Shown: positions 8,721 through 17,604, numbered from the stretch's first letter. The stretch: 51,749 nucleotides of DNA from Acidimicrobiia bacterium (GCA_025922945.1 JAICGW010000003.1:1-51749); one strand, 5' to 3'. Notes: generated from the letters alone by a model not told the origin. Numbers and translations are program-made.

Positions 8721-10055
8721 TTAGGTGACAGCCTCGTTGCGGGCGGCCTCGAGCTTGGCAGTGCTGAGCCGGCCCAGTGCGTAAATCGAAAGACCGGCTT
8801 GGATTACTCCGGCCACGATGAAAGGCGACCGCAACCCGGTGGGGCGGTCGGTGATAGTTGTCACCGATTCGGCCAAGAGACCTCCGAGGAATGCCCCAAT
8901 CGGCATCATCCCCCAGCCGAAGAAGCGGTAGACGCTGTTGACCCGGCCCAGCAAACGGTCGGGAATGATCGTTTGCCGGAGGGAAACGGTCACCACGTTC
9001 CACATGACGGCTCCCAGTGACGTGATGGCGAACATGACCCAGACCAGTACCGCCGAAGATGTGAGCCCGATACCGATAGAGGTCAACGCACCCGTGATCA
9101 ACGTGAACTGGAGGGTCGCTCCCGAACCGAGCCGCTCGGAGAAGCGGGAGGCCACCAAGCTCCCGATGACCCCGCCGGCGGCACCAGCGGTCAGGAGGAG
9201 CCCGAACTCAGATGCTCCCAGCTCGAGGATCTCCTGTCCAAACAGAACGAAGACGGCCAGGGTGGCGCTGCCCAACGCATTGAGGATTCCGAGTATCACT
9301 GCTAGACGACGCAGGAGCGGGTGTCGCCACAGCCAGCGGAAGCCCTCTTTGAGGTCGGTCCCAAAGCCGGATCGAGGTGCGCCCACTTCTCCGGTAACGG
9401 CCCGGAAGTTTCCCTTGAGCAAAAAGAGGATGGCGGCCGACACGGCGAACGTCGTGGCGTCCACGACGAAAGGCAGTGCAAAGGCGATGGCGAGGAGAAC
9501 GCCCGCCAACGGCGGTCCCACGAATGAGTTCATGACCATCTCCGCACCCCAGAGCCGACCATTGGCCCGTTCCAACTGGCTCTTGTCGACCACCGACGGC
9601 ATCAACGTCTGACCGGCGTTATCTCGCAAGACTTCCGCCATCCCCAAGAGCAGGGCCGAAACGTAAATGGTGGTGAGCAGCAGGGTGGGATTGGCAATGG
9701 CGGGGAGTGCTCCACCTTCCAGTTGTTCAGGACCGGGAAGGAGGTCCTGATGGGCAAGCACGATCAGTGCCACGCCGAAGGTGATTACTGCCCGTAGGGA
9801 ATCCATCGTGACCACGAGCCTTTTCCGATCAACGCGATCGGTGATCACGCCCGCGGGAAGAGTGAATACGAGCCACGGAATCCTCGTGGCAACCCCGACC
9901 AGGGCAATGTGGAACGGGTTGCGTGTGACCGCGGAGGCCAACCATGGATACGCCACGAGCGCGACCCCATCACCGAAGTTGGAGATGACGCTGGCCGTCC
10001 AGAGTTTCCAGTAGTTGGAGCCCAGATTGCGCGCAGCCGACGTGGAGGTAGTCAC
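8721..10055 (-). CDS. MFS transporter, EntS/DHA3-like exporter
   Basis: Polytopic protein of 444 aa with about 12 hydrophobic segments. The first helix region reads YWKLWTASVISNFGDGVALVAYPWLA and the MFS signature loop between TM2 and TM3 is GVITDRVDRKRLV. This N-terminal pattern is typical of the enterobactin-exporter-like (DHA3) group of drug or siderophore exporters. The substrate cannot be read from sequence. It starts with GTG 20 bp from the divergent acetyltransferase gene, so the promoters must overlap. Confidence 0.88.
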   Translation of the reverse strand: MTTSTSAARNLGSNYWKLWTASVISNFGDGVALVAYPWLASAVTRNPFHIALVGVATRIPWLVFTLPAGVITDRVDRKRLVVTMDSLRAVITFGVALIVLAHQDLLPGPEQLEGGALPAIANPTLLLTTIYVSALLLGMAEVLRDNAGQTLMPSVVDKSQLERANGRLWGAEMVMNSFVGPPLAGVLLAIAFALPFVVDATTFAVSAAILFLLKGNFRAVTGEVGAPRSGFGTDLKEGFRWLWRHPLLRRLAVILGILNALGSATLAVFVLFGQEILELGASEFGLLLTAGAAGGVIGSLVASRFSERLGSGATLQFTLITGALTSIGIGLTSSAVLVWVMFAITSLGAVMWNVVTVSLRQTIIPDRLLGRVNSVYRFFGWGMMPIGAFLGGLLAESVTTITDRPTGLRSPFIVAGVIQAGLSIYALGRLSTAKLEAARNEAVT

Positions 10056-10075
10056 GGCGTTGGCAATAATGCCAG

Positions 10076-10576
10076 ATGGCCACGATCCGACCCGCGGTTC
10101 TCACCGATGTCGAGAGGATCGGTGAAATTCATATCCGTTCTTGGCAAAAGGCCTACCAGGGAATCCTTCCCGCCGATTTTCTGGCGTCGCTCTCGGTTGA
10201 GGCGAGGGTGGAATGGTGGCGGAGCGAGCTGACGTCGATGGGAGAGCAGGATCTCGCCCTGGTCATCGAGAACGGATCGTCGGTCACCGGGTTCGCTCGC
10301 CTGGGTTCCAGCGCCGACCGCAACCACGCCGAGGTCCAGGCGATCTATCTCGATCCCGATCACTGGCGAAAGGGCTGGGGCCGGTTGTTGCTGGGGGCGG
10401 CCGAAGCCTCGTTGGCCGGCCTCGGCTGGAGGGATGCGATCCTCTGGGTCTTGGAGAAGAACGGGCCGGCCAGGCGCTTTTACGAGGCATTGGGCTGGGA
10501 AGCGGAGCCCCGCCGAGCTTTGCTGAACATCGGCGGTGCCGACGTGCAAGAGCTGCGCTATCGCAAGGCCCTTTGA
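10076..10576 (+). CDS. GNAT-family N-acetyltransferase
   Basis: Acetyltransferase of 166 aa. The N-terminal IRPAVLTDVERIGEIHIRSWQKAYQGILP is the common GNAT opening. The acetyl-CoA pyrophosphate loop is AIYLDPDHWRKGWGRLLLG at about residues 90-108 (Q/R-x-x-G-x-G/A form), followed by VLEKNGPARRFYEALGW (motif B). The substrate is unknown. It is divergent from the MFS gene and overlaps the next small ORF at its stop. Confidence 0.92.
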   Translation: MATIRPAVLTDVERIGEIHIRSWQKAYQGILPADFLASLSVEARVEWWRSELTSMGEQDLALVIENGSSVTGFARLGSSADRNHAEVQAIYLDPDHWRKGWGRLLLGAAEASLAGLGWRDAILWVLEKNGPARRFYEALGWEAEPRRALLNIGGADVQELRYRKAL

Positions 10577-10953
10577 TGCAGAAAGTCAGGGTGTGGGAAC
10601 CATCGGAGCCAGTGCTGGCGGGAGAATGGCAACGGCGCCTGGCCGAGTCGGACGCCGAGATCGTTGCAGTTCTCGAACCCGATCAGGACGAGGCACTTCC
10701 GGCTCTAGTCCTCCAACTCGGCGATGCCAGCCTGATTTCTGCCTACTCCCCGGTGACCGACGCCCTCAAGGTGGTGGTCGACGGGTTGGTGGTCGACTCG
10801 CTCGACCGCGACGACGTCGTCGAACTGCGCCCGCCATTTGCGTTCCGAGTCAAGTCGGCGTTGCCGGTAATCGAAGCCCTCGACCCAGGCCAGCGCGTCG
10901 ACCTCCTCGAAGCCCTGGCGGCCTCCATCCAACCGGTGGTCTTTCGGCCCTAG
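10576..10953 (+). CDS. Small conserved-looking hypothetical protein
   Basis: The ATG at 10576 shares one base with the acetyltransferase stop (TGATG), so the two genes are probably co-translated; the ORF-track start at 10213 is spurious. The 125-aa product is acidic and soluble (MQKVRVWEPSEPVLAGEW...LVVDSLDRDDVVELRPPFAFR), without signal peptide, membrane segment or recognised motif. Composition and third-position GC fit a real gene. I do not recognise the family. It converges on the HAD gene, overlapping its end by 4 bp. Confidence 0.65.
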   Translation: MQKVRVWEPSEPVLAGEWQRRLAESDAEIVAVLEPDQDEALPALVLQLGDASLISAYSPVTDALKVVVDGLVVDSLDRDDVVELRPPFAFRVKSALPVIEALDPGQRVDLLEALAASIQPVVFRP

Positions 10954-11735
10954 CGATCGGTGCGGCGACGATGCTTGATCGCCCACACGGCGGCCACGGT
11001 GGCGGCGCCGGCGGCAACCGCGGCGCCCGAGACCACCGGGCTCGGCCGGGGAATTCGCAGGGCCACGGGCTTTTCGAACTCAAGGATCTCCCACTCGCGT
11101 TCGTGGGCTATCGCTCGTAACTCCTTGTCGGGGTTGACGGCGACCGGGTGACCTACCGCCTCCAACATCGGGAGATCGGTGACCGAATCCGAATAGGCAA
11201 ATGAATCGGGCAGGGAGATGGCTTCCCTCATCGCCATTTCGCGCATCGCTTCGGCCTTGCCCGGGCCGTAGGCGTGAAACTCGATGTTGCCGGTGAACCG
11301 TCCGCTCTCATCGATTTCCGGACGGGTGGCGATCACGTTGTCAAGACCCAGGTGATGACACAAGGGCTCGACGATCTCGATCGGGGAGGAAGAGATCACC
11401 ACCACCTGGCGGTCGGCCTTCTGATGCTGTTCGATGATCGAGAGGGCCTCGGCGAAGACCAGGGGCTCCACCACCTCGGCGACGGTCTCGGCCACTAATC
11501 GTTCTATCTCGGCTTTGTCCCACCCCTTGGTCAACTGGCTGAGCTCGGCTCGCATTCTTTCCAGTTGCGAGTGGTCCGCCCCGAACATCTGGTAATAGGT
11601 CTGGGCGATCCCCGCCTTGAGCAAGGCGCGGCGGTTTAGCAGACCGGCGCGGAAGAGCGGGCGCGAGAACGCCAAGGTCGACGATCGGGCGATGATCGTC
11701 TTGTCGAGATCGAAGAAAGCAGCTGACCCTGCCAT
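10950..11735 (-). CDS. HAD-IB family phosphatase (Rv3661-type, SerB-like)
   Basis: Haloacid-dehalogenase phosphatase of 261 aa. Motif I is FFDLDKT at residues 7-13, with nucleophile and acid Asp. Motif II is VVISSSP, motif III is the Lys of YGPGKAEAM, and motif IV is YSDSVTDLPML. The C-terminus has a hydrophobic stretch (VVSGAAVAAGAATVAAVWAI) before a basic tail, so it may be membrane anchored. The ATG at 11735 was chosen because it places motif I at the usual distance; the ORF-track start adds 34 unlikely residues. It is divergent from the tad operon, exactly as Rv3661 is to Rv3660c-Rv3654c in Mycobacterium tuberculosis. Substrate unknown. Confidence 0.88.
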   Translation of the reverse strand: MAGSAAFFDLDKTIIARSSTLAFSRPLFRAGLLNRRALLKAGIAQTYYQMFGADHSQLERMRAELSQLTKGWDKAEIERLVAETVAEVVEPLVFAEALSIIEQHQKADRQVVVISSSPIEIVEPLCHHLGLDNVIATRPEIDESGRFTGNIEFHAYGPGKAEAMREMAMREAISLPDSFAYSDSVTDLPMLEAVGHPVAVNPDKELRAIAHEREWEILEFEKPVALRIPRPSPVVSGAAVAAGAATVAAVWAIKHRRRTDR

Positions 11736-11828
11736 ACCTGGAATTTTACGGAAACCCTCATTAATGACACCCCGGAGGTCGCTTGACAAGAGGTAGTTCG
11801 AACGCTTTTTGCTCCGTACCTTCGGATC

Positions 11829-12380
11829 GTGGCGCACATCCTCGGGGTCAGGACGGAGATCGATTCGGTGCTCTCGGTGCTGGCGCCACTTGGCCTGGCG
11901 GCAGCGGCCGACCCACCGTCGCTTCTCATCGATCTCGATCCAAGCGGCCCTGCATACCCAAGCCGGAGATCTCTCGCTGACCTGGTGTCAGACGGGCCCA
12001 CCCGGGCGGAGTTGACGCCGGGATCGACTGGCATGGCCGTCCTTCGGAACGGCGGCATTGAATGGAGGGAGGCGGTCGAGTCCGTTCACCGTCTGGCCAC
12101 ATCGTGGTCGTCAATCACCCTCAGGGTTGGCCTTGACGACACCGGACTTCCCTGGCCCGTCATACCCGTGGTCCCGCTGCTCCCCGGGTTTCTCACCATC
12201 GATGACGGACGCCCGGCGGTCTGGCAGACGAGCGAGCGCGGCCAGGTCGCACCTGGGCCAGGTCCCCTGTTGCCGCCCCTCGGTCGCAGAGTCGTGCACC
12301 AGTGCTTGGAGGCGCGCTCGATCCCCCGTGGTCGTTGGGTCCGGGGGTGGCGTCAAGTTTGGGAGCTGCCGTGGCCCTGA
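11829..12380 (+). CDS. Short Ssd/CpaE-like protein heading the tad operon
   Basis: A GTG start gives 183 aa. The gene sits where Rv3660c (Ssd, a CpaE/MinD-like ATPase) lies in mycobacteria. The text LLIDLDPSGPAYPSRRSLAD and GMAVLRNGGIEWREAVESVHRLA resembles the middle of Ssd/MinD-type proteins, but no P-loop lysine motif is visible and the protein is about half the usual length. I infer a degenerate, non-ATPase Ssd-like polarity or localisation factor. It overlaps cpaF by 10 bp. The homology is by position and weak motif only and could be wrong. Confidence 0.6.
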   Translation: MAHILGVRTEIDSVLSVLAPLGLAAAADPPSLLIDLDPSGPAYPSRRSLADLVSDGPTRAELTPGSTGMAVLRNGGIEWREAVESVHRLATSWSSITLRVGLDDTGLPWPVIPVVPLLPGFLTIDDGRPAVWQTSERGQVAPGPGPLLPPLGRRVVHQCLEARSIPRGRWVRGWRQVWELPWP

Positions 12381-13444
12381 CCGATCACAGCCTGGCGGCG
12401 AGGCTGACGGGAGCACTTATCGATTCAGACGCCCCCTTGGAGCGGCACCAGTTGCAGCGGGCCGTCCGTCGCCTGGCGGCGGTGGAGGCGCCCCTGGCGG
12501 CTGAAAGCCTGCTCGAGGAGGTCGTAGACGGACTGATCGGGCTCGGCCCACTCGAAGTGTTGCTCCGTGACCCGGAGGTGAGCGACGTTCTGGTCAACGG
12601 ACCTCACGAAATCTTCATCGAACGGGAAGGCGCCCTCTCCAGAGTCGATCTCGGCTTCCCCGACGATGCAGCCGTCATCGCGGCGGTGGAGAGGGTGATA
12701 GCTCCGCTCGGGCTGAGACTCGATCGCGCTTCTCCGATGGTCGATGCCCGGCTTGCCGACGGCAGCCGACTGCACGCAGTGATTCCACCTGCCGCGGTGG
12801 ATCATCCCGTGGTAGCCGTCCGCCGGTTCGTCCGTTCCATCGATTCCCTGGACGACTTGGTGACGCGGGGAACGATCACCGCCGCGCAAGTCGGGCTCTT
12901 GCGGCGCCTCGTCGAAGAGCGGGGCAATCTGATCGTCAGTGGTGGCACGGGTGCGGGCAAAACCACGCTCCTCAATCTTCTCGGTGCGGAGGTCGCTATC
13001 GGCGAGCGAATCGTGACCATCGAGGATGCAGCCGAGCTCGCTTTCGGTGGTCACGTGCTTCGTCTCGAGGCCCGCCCACCGAATTCGGAAGGAAAGGGAG
13101 CCATTTCGCTCCGGACGTTGCTGCGTTCGGCGCTGCGACTCCGACCGGATCGCATCGTGGTGGGCGAGGTCCGCGGCGCCGAGGCATTGGACATGATCGG
13201 GGCGCTCAATACCGGTCACGACGGGTCGATGGCGACGGTTCATGCCAACAGCCCCGAGGAAGCGATGTGGCGCTTGGAGACGCTGGCGCTGTCGGGGGAG
13301 GATCGGGTTGGGGAGAAGGCGGTTCGCCGACAGCTTTGGGCGGCCATCGACTGGGTGCTCCAACTCGAGCGGCGCCAGGGTTCCCGGAGGTTGGTTTCGA
13401 TGGGAGAGGTGATGAACGAAAGTATCGAGGTGGTGCGGTGTTGA
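12371..13444 (+). CDS. cpaF: CpaF/TadA-type secretion ATPase
   Basis: Hexameric ATPase that powers Flp-type pilus assembly. The GTG at 12371 with GGGAG upstream is preferred over the ORF-track start 69 bases earlier. The product is 357 aa, a normal length. It has the N-terminal domain (GLGPLEVLLRDPEVSDVLVNG), Walker A SGGTGAGKTTLLNLL at about residue 190, an Asp box (TIEDAAEL), Walker B RIVVGEVRG and the His box region HDGSMATVHANSPEEA. Its stop overlaps tadB. It corresponds to Rv3659c by order. Confidence 0.95.
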   Translation: MALTDHSLAARLTGALIDSDAPLERHQLQRAVRRLAAVEAPLAAESLLEEVVDGLIGLGPLEVLLRDPEVSDVLVNGPHEIFIEREGALSRVDLGFPDDAAVIAAVERVIAPLGLRLDRASPMVDARLADGSRLHAVIPPAAVDHPVVAVRRFVRSIDSLDDLVTRGTITAAQVGLLRRLVEERGNLIVSGGTGAGKTTLLNLLGAEVAIGERIVTIEDAAELAFGGHVLRLEARPPNSEGKGAISLRTLLRSALRLRPDRIVVGEVRGAEALDMIGALNTGHDGSMATVHANSPEEAMWRLETLALSGEDRVGEKAVRRQLWAAIDWVLQLERRQGSRRLVSMGEVMNESIEVVRC

Positions 13445-14109
13445 CGGGTGTGATCCTCGCCCTGGGTCTCTGCGGCCGGCTCTCGGCGGCCCACACCTTT
13501 CTGCTGGCCGTGACTTGGTCGAGCCCCGAAGTGGCGGTTGGTCCATTGGCTGTGGCTCTCGGCCTGGTTCTTCGCGATAAGGGGCGATCGACTCGGTCGG
13601 CACTAATGGCCGGTTGGCTACGGACCGCCGCAGGCGAACTCCGAGCTGGAAGTTCTCTTCGATCAGCAATTGCCGGTGCAGTTGACGCGTATCCCGATCT
13701 GGGGCTCGAACGGATCGGACGGCTGGCGTACGCCGGGCGCCCTCTCTCCGAAATGAGCGCAGCCTTGGCCGAGTGCCAGGGGATGGAGGCAATAGCGGCG
13801 GTAGTGGCGGTGGCGGGGTCGACTGGGGGGTCGGTAGTCAACGTGCTCGAGACCCTGGCGACGGAAGCGGCGGACGAAGCGACGCTGCAGCGAGAGAAGC
13901 GATCCTTGACGGCGGCCGCTCGCTGGTCGATCGGCTTGGTGGGCGGCTTTCCGCTGGCGGTCCTGGCGGTCCAGGTCATTCGGGGGGAGCTGGGTTCGAT
14001 GCTGCGGGCCGGAACGGTGCCGGCGGCGATGGTTGTCATTGGAGTGTCTCTCCTGACCCTCGGCTTGGTGACGGTGGGTGTGCTTTTGAGAAGGGTCCAT
14101 GCGCTTTGA
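13438..14109 (+). CDS. tadB: TadB-like inner-membrane platform protein
   Basis: Type II secretion F-domain protein of 223 aa starting at GTG 13438, overlapping the cpaF stop. It has a central soluble F domain (AAGELRAGSSLRSAIAGAV, AGRPLSEMSAALAE) and a C-terminal TM pair (IGLVGGFPLAVLAVQVI; AAMVVIGVSLLTLGLVTVGVLL). The F domain is the platform that interacts with the CpaF ATPase and the TadC partner. The protein is shorter than proteobacterial TadB, as in mycobacteria (Rv3658c position). Confidence 0.88.
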   Translation: MLTGVILALGLCGRLSAAHTFLLAVTWSSPEVAVGPLAVALGLVLRDKGRSTRSALMAGWLRTAAGELRAGSSLRSAIAGAVDAYPDLGLERIGRLAYAGRPLSEMSAALAECQGMEAIAAVVAVAGSTGGSVVNVLETLATEAADEATLQREKRSLTAAARWSIGLVGGFPLAVLAVQVIRGELGSMLRAGTVPAAMVVIGVSLLTLGLVTVGVLLRRVHAL

Positions 14110-14705
14110 GGCGGTTCCTCGCTCAGGCGATCACCAGGTGGCCGGTATCAGCCGCACTCGGAGCGGTGCTCATGATCCATCGACCTCTGGCCCTGGCCTT
14201 GGCCATCGGTTGTTTCAGCGGTCGCTATCTCTGGCGGAAACGCTCCGCCAGCCAGAGTCGCCTGCGGGCGGCACCCGCCCAGCAGGCGCTGTTGGCGCGC
14301 ATCGTGCTGGTCGGGCTCACGGCTGGTCTGCCTCTCGTCTCGGCCTTGGACCTCGCACGGGGATTCGTGCGAGGAGATGTAGCCATGGAAACGGCCGCGG
14401 TCATCCGTCGGTCCCGCCGCCAGGGAACAGCTCTCGCCATGGCGGGATCGGGTCCCCTCACCCGCCCGCTGCTGTCGCGTTTGGCGATGGCGACAGCATC
14501 TGGTGCACCGGTGGCCGAGGCAGTGGCAGATCATCTTTCCGAGATGCGTCAGCTTCGGCGCACGGCGGCGCTGGAGCGGGTGCGACGGCTGCCGGTAACG
14601 CTGATGATCCCCCTGGGCATCCTGATCCTCCCCGGATTCGTCGTCCTTTTCGTGGGACCGATCCTGTTTCGCTCTTTCGGCAGCCTCGTCGGTGCTTTGC
14701 CGTGA
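14106..14705 (+). CDS. tadC: TadC-like inner-membrane platform protein
   Basis: Second F-domain protein, 199 aa. The chosen start is TTG 14106, overlapping the tadB stop as TTGA; AGAAGGG lies about 10 bases upstream. The ORF-track version starts 111 codons earlier inside tadB. The product has an N-terminal hydrophobic pair (VSAALGAVLMI, LALALAIGCFSGRYL), a soluble F domain (LVGLTAGLPLVSALDLARGF) and a C-terminal TM segment (VTLMIPLGILILPGFVVLFVGPI). It corresponds to Rv3657c by order. Confidence 0.85.
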   Translation: MRRFLAQAITRWPVSAALGAVLMIHRPLALALAIGCFSGRYLWRKRSASQSRLRAAPAQQALLARIVLVGLTAGLPLVSALDLARGFVRGDVAMETAAVIRRSRRQGTALAMAGSGPLTRPLLSRLAMATASGAPVAEAVADHLSEMRQLRRTAALERVRRLPVTLMIPLGILILPGFVVLFVGPILFRSFGSLVGALP

Positions 14706-14759
14706 CATTGCTTCCCCCCGTCCCGGCCGGTCGTCGGGAGCAAGTGAAAGGAGCCAGTG

Positions 14760-14957
14760 ATGCTGGCAATCTGGCGGTGGTTAGGACCAGCCCGGGGCGA
14801 CGAGCGCGGGCAGGGAACAGTCGAGTACTTCCTGGTCATCTTGGCGGCAACGGCCCTCGCAGTCATCCTCTTCAAGTGGGTGCAGTCGAGCGGCGGTACC
14901 TCGATCATCAGCACGATCCTGGGCAAGGTCGTGGGTTGGGTAGCTGGTCAGTTCTGA
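14760..14957 (+). CDS. Flp/DUF4244-type small pilin
   Basis: Pilin-like protein of 65 aa. The ATG at 14760 has AAAGGAG six bases upstream. A short positively charged leader ends at ERGQG, followed by TVEYFLVILAATALAVILFKW, which is the G/xxxEY prepilin processing site plus the hydrophobic assembly helix. This is the probable major subunit of the tad pilus and corresponds to Rv3656c. Processing would need a TadV/CpaA-type prepilin peptidase, which is not in this window. Confidence 0.88.
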   Translation: MLAIWRWLGPARGDERGQGTVEYFLVILAATALAVILFKWVQSSGGTSIISTILGKVVGWVAGQF

Positions 14958-14980
14958 GTGCCGAGCGGGGAGGGGTGGCG

Positions 14981-15319
14981 ATGGAGATGGCAGTCACCAT
15001 TCCGACCCTCATTCTGGTTCTGCTGGCGATCCTCGAGGTGGTCGTCGTGGCGCGCATCCAGCTGGAGTTGGTGGCCGCGGCCCGAGAAGGCGTACGGGTC
15101 GCGGCCACGGCTCCAGCCCCGGAGGCGGCCGTGGCGGCCGCCACCGCCGCCATGTCGCCTCAGCTAGCCCAGCGAGCGAAGATCTCGGTGGTGCGACCTT
15201 CCGTGGTGGGAAGACAGGCCATCGTCACCGTCAGCCTGCAACACCGGCTGACGACTCCAATCATGAGATGGGCGACGGTCAACCTTCATGGGCGGGCCGT
15301 GATGAGGGTCGAAAAGTGA
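14981..15319 (+). CDS. tadE: TadE-like pseudopilin
   Basis: Minor pseudopilin with the TadE opening RGGVAMEMAVTIPTLILVLLAILEVVVVARIQLELVAAAREGVR. The ATG at 14981 has GGGGAGG about 7 bases upstream, giving 112 aa. However, the RG|GVAME processing site would then lie outside the product, so a start further upstream (TTG 14936 in the same frame) is possible. The long ORF from 14099 is an overlap artefact. It corresponds to Rv3655c. Confidence 0.8.
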   Translation: MEMAVTIPTLILVLLAILEVVVVARIQLELVAAAREGVRVAATAPAPEAAVAAATAAMSPQLAQRAKISVVRPSVVGRQAIVTVSLQHRLTTPIMRWATVNLHGRAVMRVEK

Positions 15320-15693
15320 AACCGATCGGAGAGCGAGGGTCGGCGACGGTCCTGGCCCTCGCTCTCGTTTTCTTTGTCATCGCCATCGGGCTGGCGGTGT
15401 TGGCTGCAGTGCAACTCGTAACGGCCCGGGTCCGAGCCGTCACCGCCGCCGATGCGGCCGCCCTCGCGGCCGCCCCCGCCACCTTCCCAGCGCTCTCGGC
15501 TGGCGAGACTCCATCGGCGTTGGCTGCCGAAATGGCCGCGGCCAACGGGGCCCGTTTGCTTCGGTGCCTATGTCCGGTGGTGAAGTCGTTCGATCCCCGT
15601 GACGTCGAAGTTGAAGTCGCCGTGGCGACTCGTGTAGCCATCGTCGGGGAAGTGGAGGTCCGGGCCGCTAGTCGAGCCGAATACGTGCCCTAA
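15316..15693 (+). CDS. TadE-like 'helicase/secretion neighbourhood' protein (Rv3654c-type)
   Basis: The GTG at 15316 overlaps the tadE stop (GTGA), with AGGG about 8 bases upstream. The product has 125 aa: ERGSATVLALALVFFVIAIGLAVLAAVQLVTARVRAVTAADAAALAAA is a prepilin-like N-terminal helix followed by the Ala-rich 'TadG' helix. A small beta-rich domain follows with a Cys pair (LRCLCPVV). It is the last gene of the seven-gene tad unit. A perfect 10-bp palindrome GGTTGCAACC (15697-15706) follows its stop. Confidence 0.85.
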   Translation: MKPIGERGSATVLALALVFFVIAIGLAVLAAVQLVTARVRAVTAADAAALAAAPATFPALSAGETPSALAAEMAAANGARLLRCLCPVVKSFDPRDVEVEVAVATRVAIVGEVEVRAASRAEYVP

Positions 15694-15744
15694 GCAGGTT
15701 GCAACCGTGGTTTATGCGCAGTGATCAGGGGGCACGGACTTCAT

Positions 15745-16323
15745 ATGAGAAAGCTCATTGTTCAACAATTCACAAGCATCGACGGACAGGCGGCCGATCC
15801 CAATGGGACCACCGATTTCATCTCCGAGTACGCCGCCAAGCATGACCAAGGCTTCGAGCGAGATGCCATGGACTTCATGGACACGGTCGACACGATGGTG
15901 CTGGGGCGCAAAACCTATGAGCTATTCGTCAGGTACTGGCCCAATGCTTCTGGCGATGATGCCGAGTTTGGGAAGAAGCTCAACGCTCTGAGGAAATTCG
16001 TCGTTTCGTCGACCCTCAAAGAGGCACCGTGGGGGGAGTGGGAAGGGGCCACAATCATCAAGGAGAAACCCGAGGAGAAGATCCGTGCCCTCAAGCAAGA
16101 GGACGGAAAGGACATTGTTATCTGGGGGAGCATCGCGCTCGCCACCGCCATGATGGGCGCGGGCCTGGTAGATGAGTTACAGCTGCGAACGATTCCCGTG
16201 GTTCTGGGAGTCGGGCGGGCGTTGTTCGACGAGGATCTTGATTCACGACAGCTGAACCTGCGCAGAGCTACGCCTTATAACGAGGGGTTGGTGCTGCTGC
16301 AATACGAGGCGACCCCCGCGTAG
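15745..16323 (+). CDS. Dihydrofolate-reductase-like (RibD C-terminal domain) protein
   Basis: NADPH-dependent reductase-fold protein of 192 aa from ATG 15745 (MRKLIVQQFTSIDGQ); the ORF-track GTG adds 8 residues. It contains DTMVLGRKTYELF, KFVVSSTLKEAPW and a nucleotide-binding strand IVIWGSIALATAMMGAGLVDEL, the usual layout of the RibD-C/DHFR-like family. These are stand-alone reductases of unknown substrate rather than true folate enzymes. It is monocistronic, between the tad locus and the M24 gene. Confidence 0.9.
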   Translation: MRKLIVQQFTSIDGQAADPNGTTDFISEYAAKHDQGFERDAMDFMDTVDTMVLGRKTYELFVRYWPNASGDDAEFGKKLNALRKFVVSSTLKEAPWGEWEGATIIKEKPEEKIRALKQEDGKDIVIWGSIALATAMMGAGLVDELQLRTIPVVLGVGRALFDEDLDSRQLNLRRATPYNEGLVLLQYEATPA

Positions 16324-16359
16324 CTAAACCTCCGAACGGATTCCGCTCCGTATAGTCGG

Positions 16360-17604
16360 ATGACAATGAGAGAAGCCTTTTTTGCGCTGAGCACCGACTG
16401 GAAAGAGGGGATCAACTGGGCCAACGTCAGGGAGTGGCGCCTCCGGCGGGCTCACGAGGCGATGGAGCGGCATGGGCTCGGCGCCTTGCTCTTGTTCTAC
16501 GACGAGAACATGCGGTACGTCTCCTCGACGCTGACTCCGGGTTGGAACCGACTCAAACCGGGACTGCGCTACGTGGTGTTGGCCAAGGGCAAGAAGCCGA
16601 TCGTGTACGAGCAGGGCGACATCGGCTTTCACCTTGAGGAGCACAACCCATGGATCCCCAAGGAGAACATCCGTTATTCCTACGCGTGGATCAAGGGAGC
16701 GGTCGGGCCGGCAGCCGAACAACAGGTGACGAAATTCGTCAACTCTCTGATGAGGGACCTCGAGGAAGCCGGGGTCGGTAAGGAGCCGCTGGGCGTCGAC
16801 TTCATCGACATCAACCTGATCAAGCAATTCGAAGCGAGAGGCATCACCTGGACCGACGGCATGTCACCGATGATGGAGGCGCGGGCGATCAAGAGCCCAG
16901 ATGAGATCAAGGCTTTCTCGATCGTTGGTGCCATTTGCGACTACGTCCACTACGAGATCACCAACTTCATCAAGCCCGGTCTCAGCGAGAACGAGGTGGC
17001 AGCCTTCGGGTTCGAGAAGCTGTACTCGCTACCTGGAATGGAAGACGTCGAGGACGTCATCGTCTCCTCCGGCCCCAATGCGTGGCCCAATTGGCGCAAC
17101 TTCTCCGACCGGATGATCCGGCCCGGCGAACTGGTCATCGTCGACCTCGCCGCCCTTACCTGGAACGGCTTCAAGTCCTGTGTCTACCGCACCTATTGCG
17201 TCGGGGGAGAGCCGAGCGACGAGCACAAGCAGACCTACGACTTGGCTCACAAGTGGCTCTGGGACTCGATCGAGGCAACCGGGCCGGGTGTCACCACCGC
17301 CGATGTCGCCTCCAAGTGGCCTTCGGCAAAGGAGGTATGGGGCTACGAAGAGGAGGACCAAGCGGCGGCGAACTTCTGGGGCCACGGCCTCGGCCTCGCC
17401 CAATACGATCCCCCGGTGATCTCCCGGATCTGGTCGCTTGACCACCCGGTGGAGATCCAACCCGGGATGACTTTCGCCCTGGAGACTCAGCACGGCAAGC
17501 TCCATGATCACGGTGTTCGGCTCGAGGAGATGCTCTACGTCACCGACACCGGGATCGAGATGGTGTCGAGCTATGCCAGCCACGAGATCATCACCGTCAA
17601 ATGA
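16360..17604 (+). CDS. M24-family hydrolase (Xaa-Pro peptidase-like) with one altered metal ligand
   Basis: Pita-bread-fold protein of 414 aa with an N-terminal creatinase/prolidase domain (to about 190) and a C-terminal M24 domain. The ligand region reads VIVDLAALTWNGFKSCVYRTYCVG: the first Asp is kept and the second is Cys. The His (FWGHGLGLAQYD) and two Glu (FALETQHG; GVRLEEMLYV) are present. A Cys here (GYxxCxYRT) is, as far as I recall, a recurrent variant in this group. It may be a metal hydrolase of a non-peptide substrate. It is followed 7 bp later by the PEP-utilising-domain gene, suggesting a two-gene operon. Confidence 0.85.
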   Translation: MTMREAFFALSTDWKEGINWANVREWRLRRAHEAMERHGLGALLLFYDENMRYVSSTLTPGWNRLKPGLRYVVLAKGKKPIVYEQGDIGFHLEEHNPWIPKENIRYSYAWIKGAVGPAAEQQVTKFVNSLMRDLEEAGVGKEPLGVDFIDINLIKQFEARGITWTDGMSPMMEARAIKSPDEIKAFSIVGAICDYVHYEITNFIKPGLSENEVAAFGFEKLYSLPGMEDVEDVIVSSGPNAWPNWRNFSDRMIRPGELVIVDLAALTWNGFKSCVYRTYCVGGEPSDEHKQTYDLAHKWLWDSIEATGPGVTTADVASKWPSAKEVWGYEEEDQAAANFWGHGLGLAQYDPPVISRIWSLDHPVEIQPGMTFALETQHGKLHDHGVRLEEMLYVTDTGIEMVSSYASHEIITVK

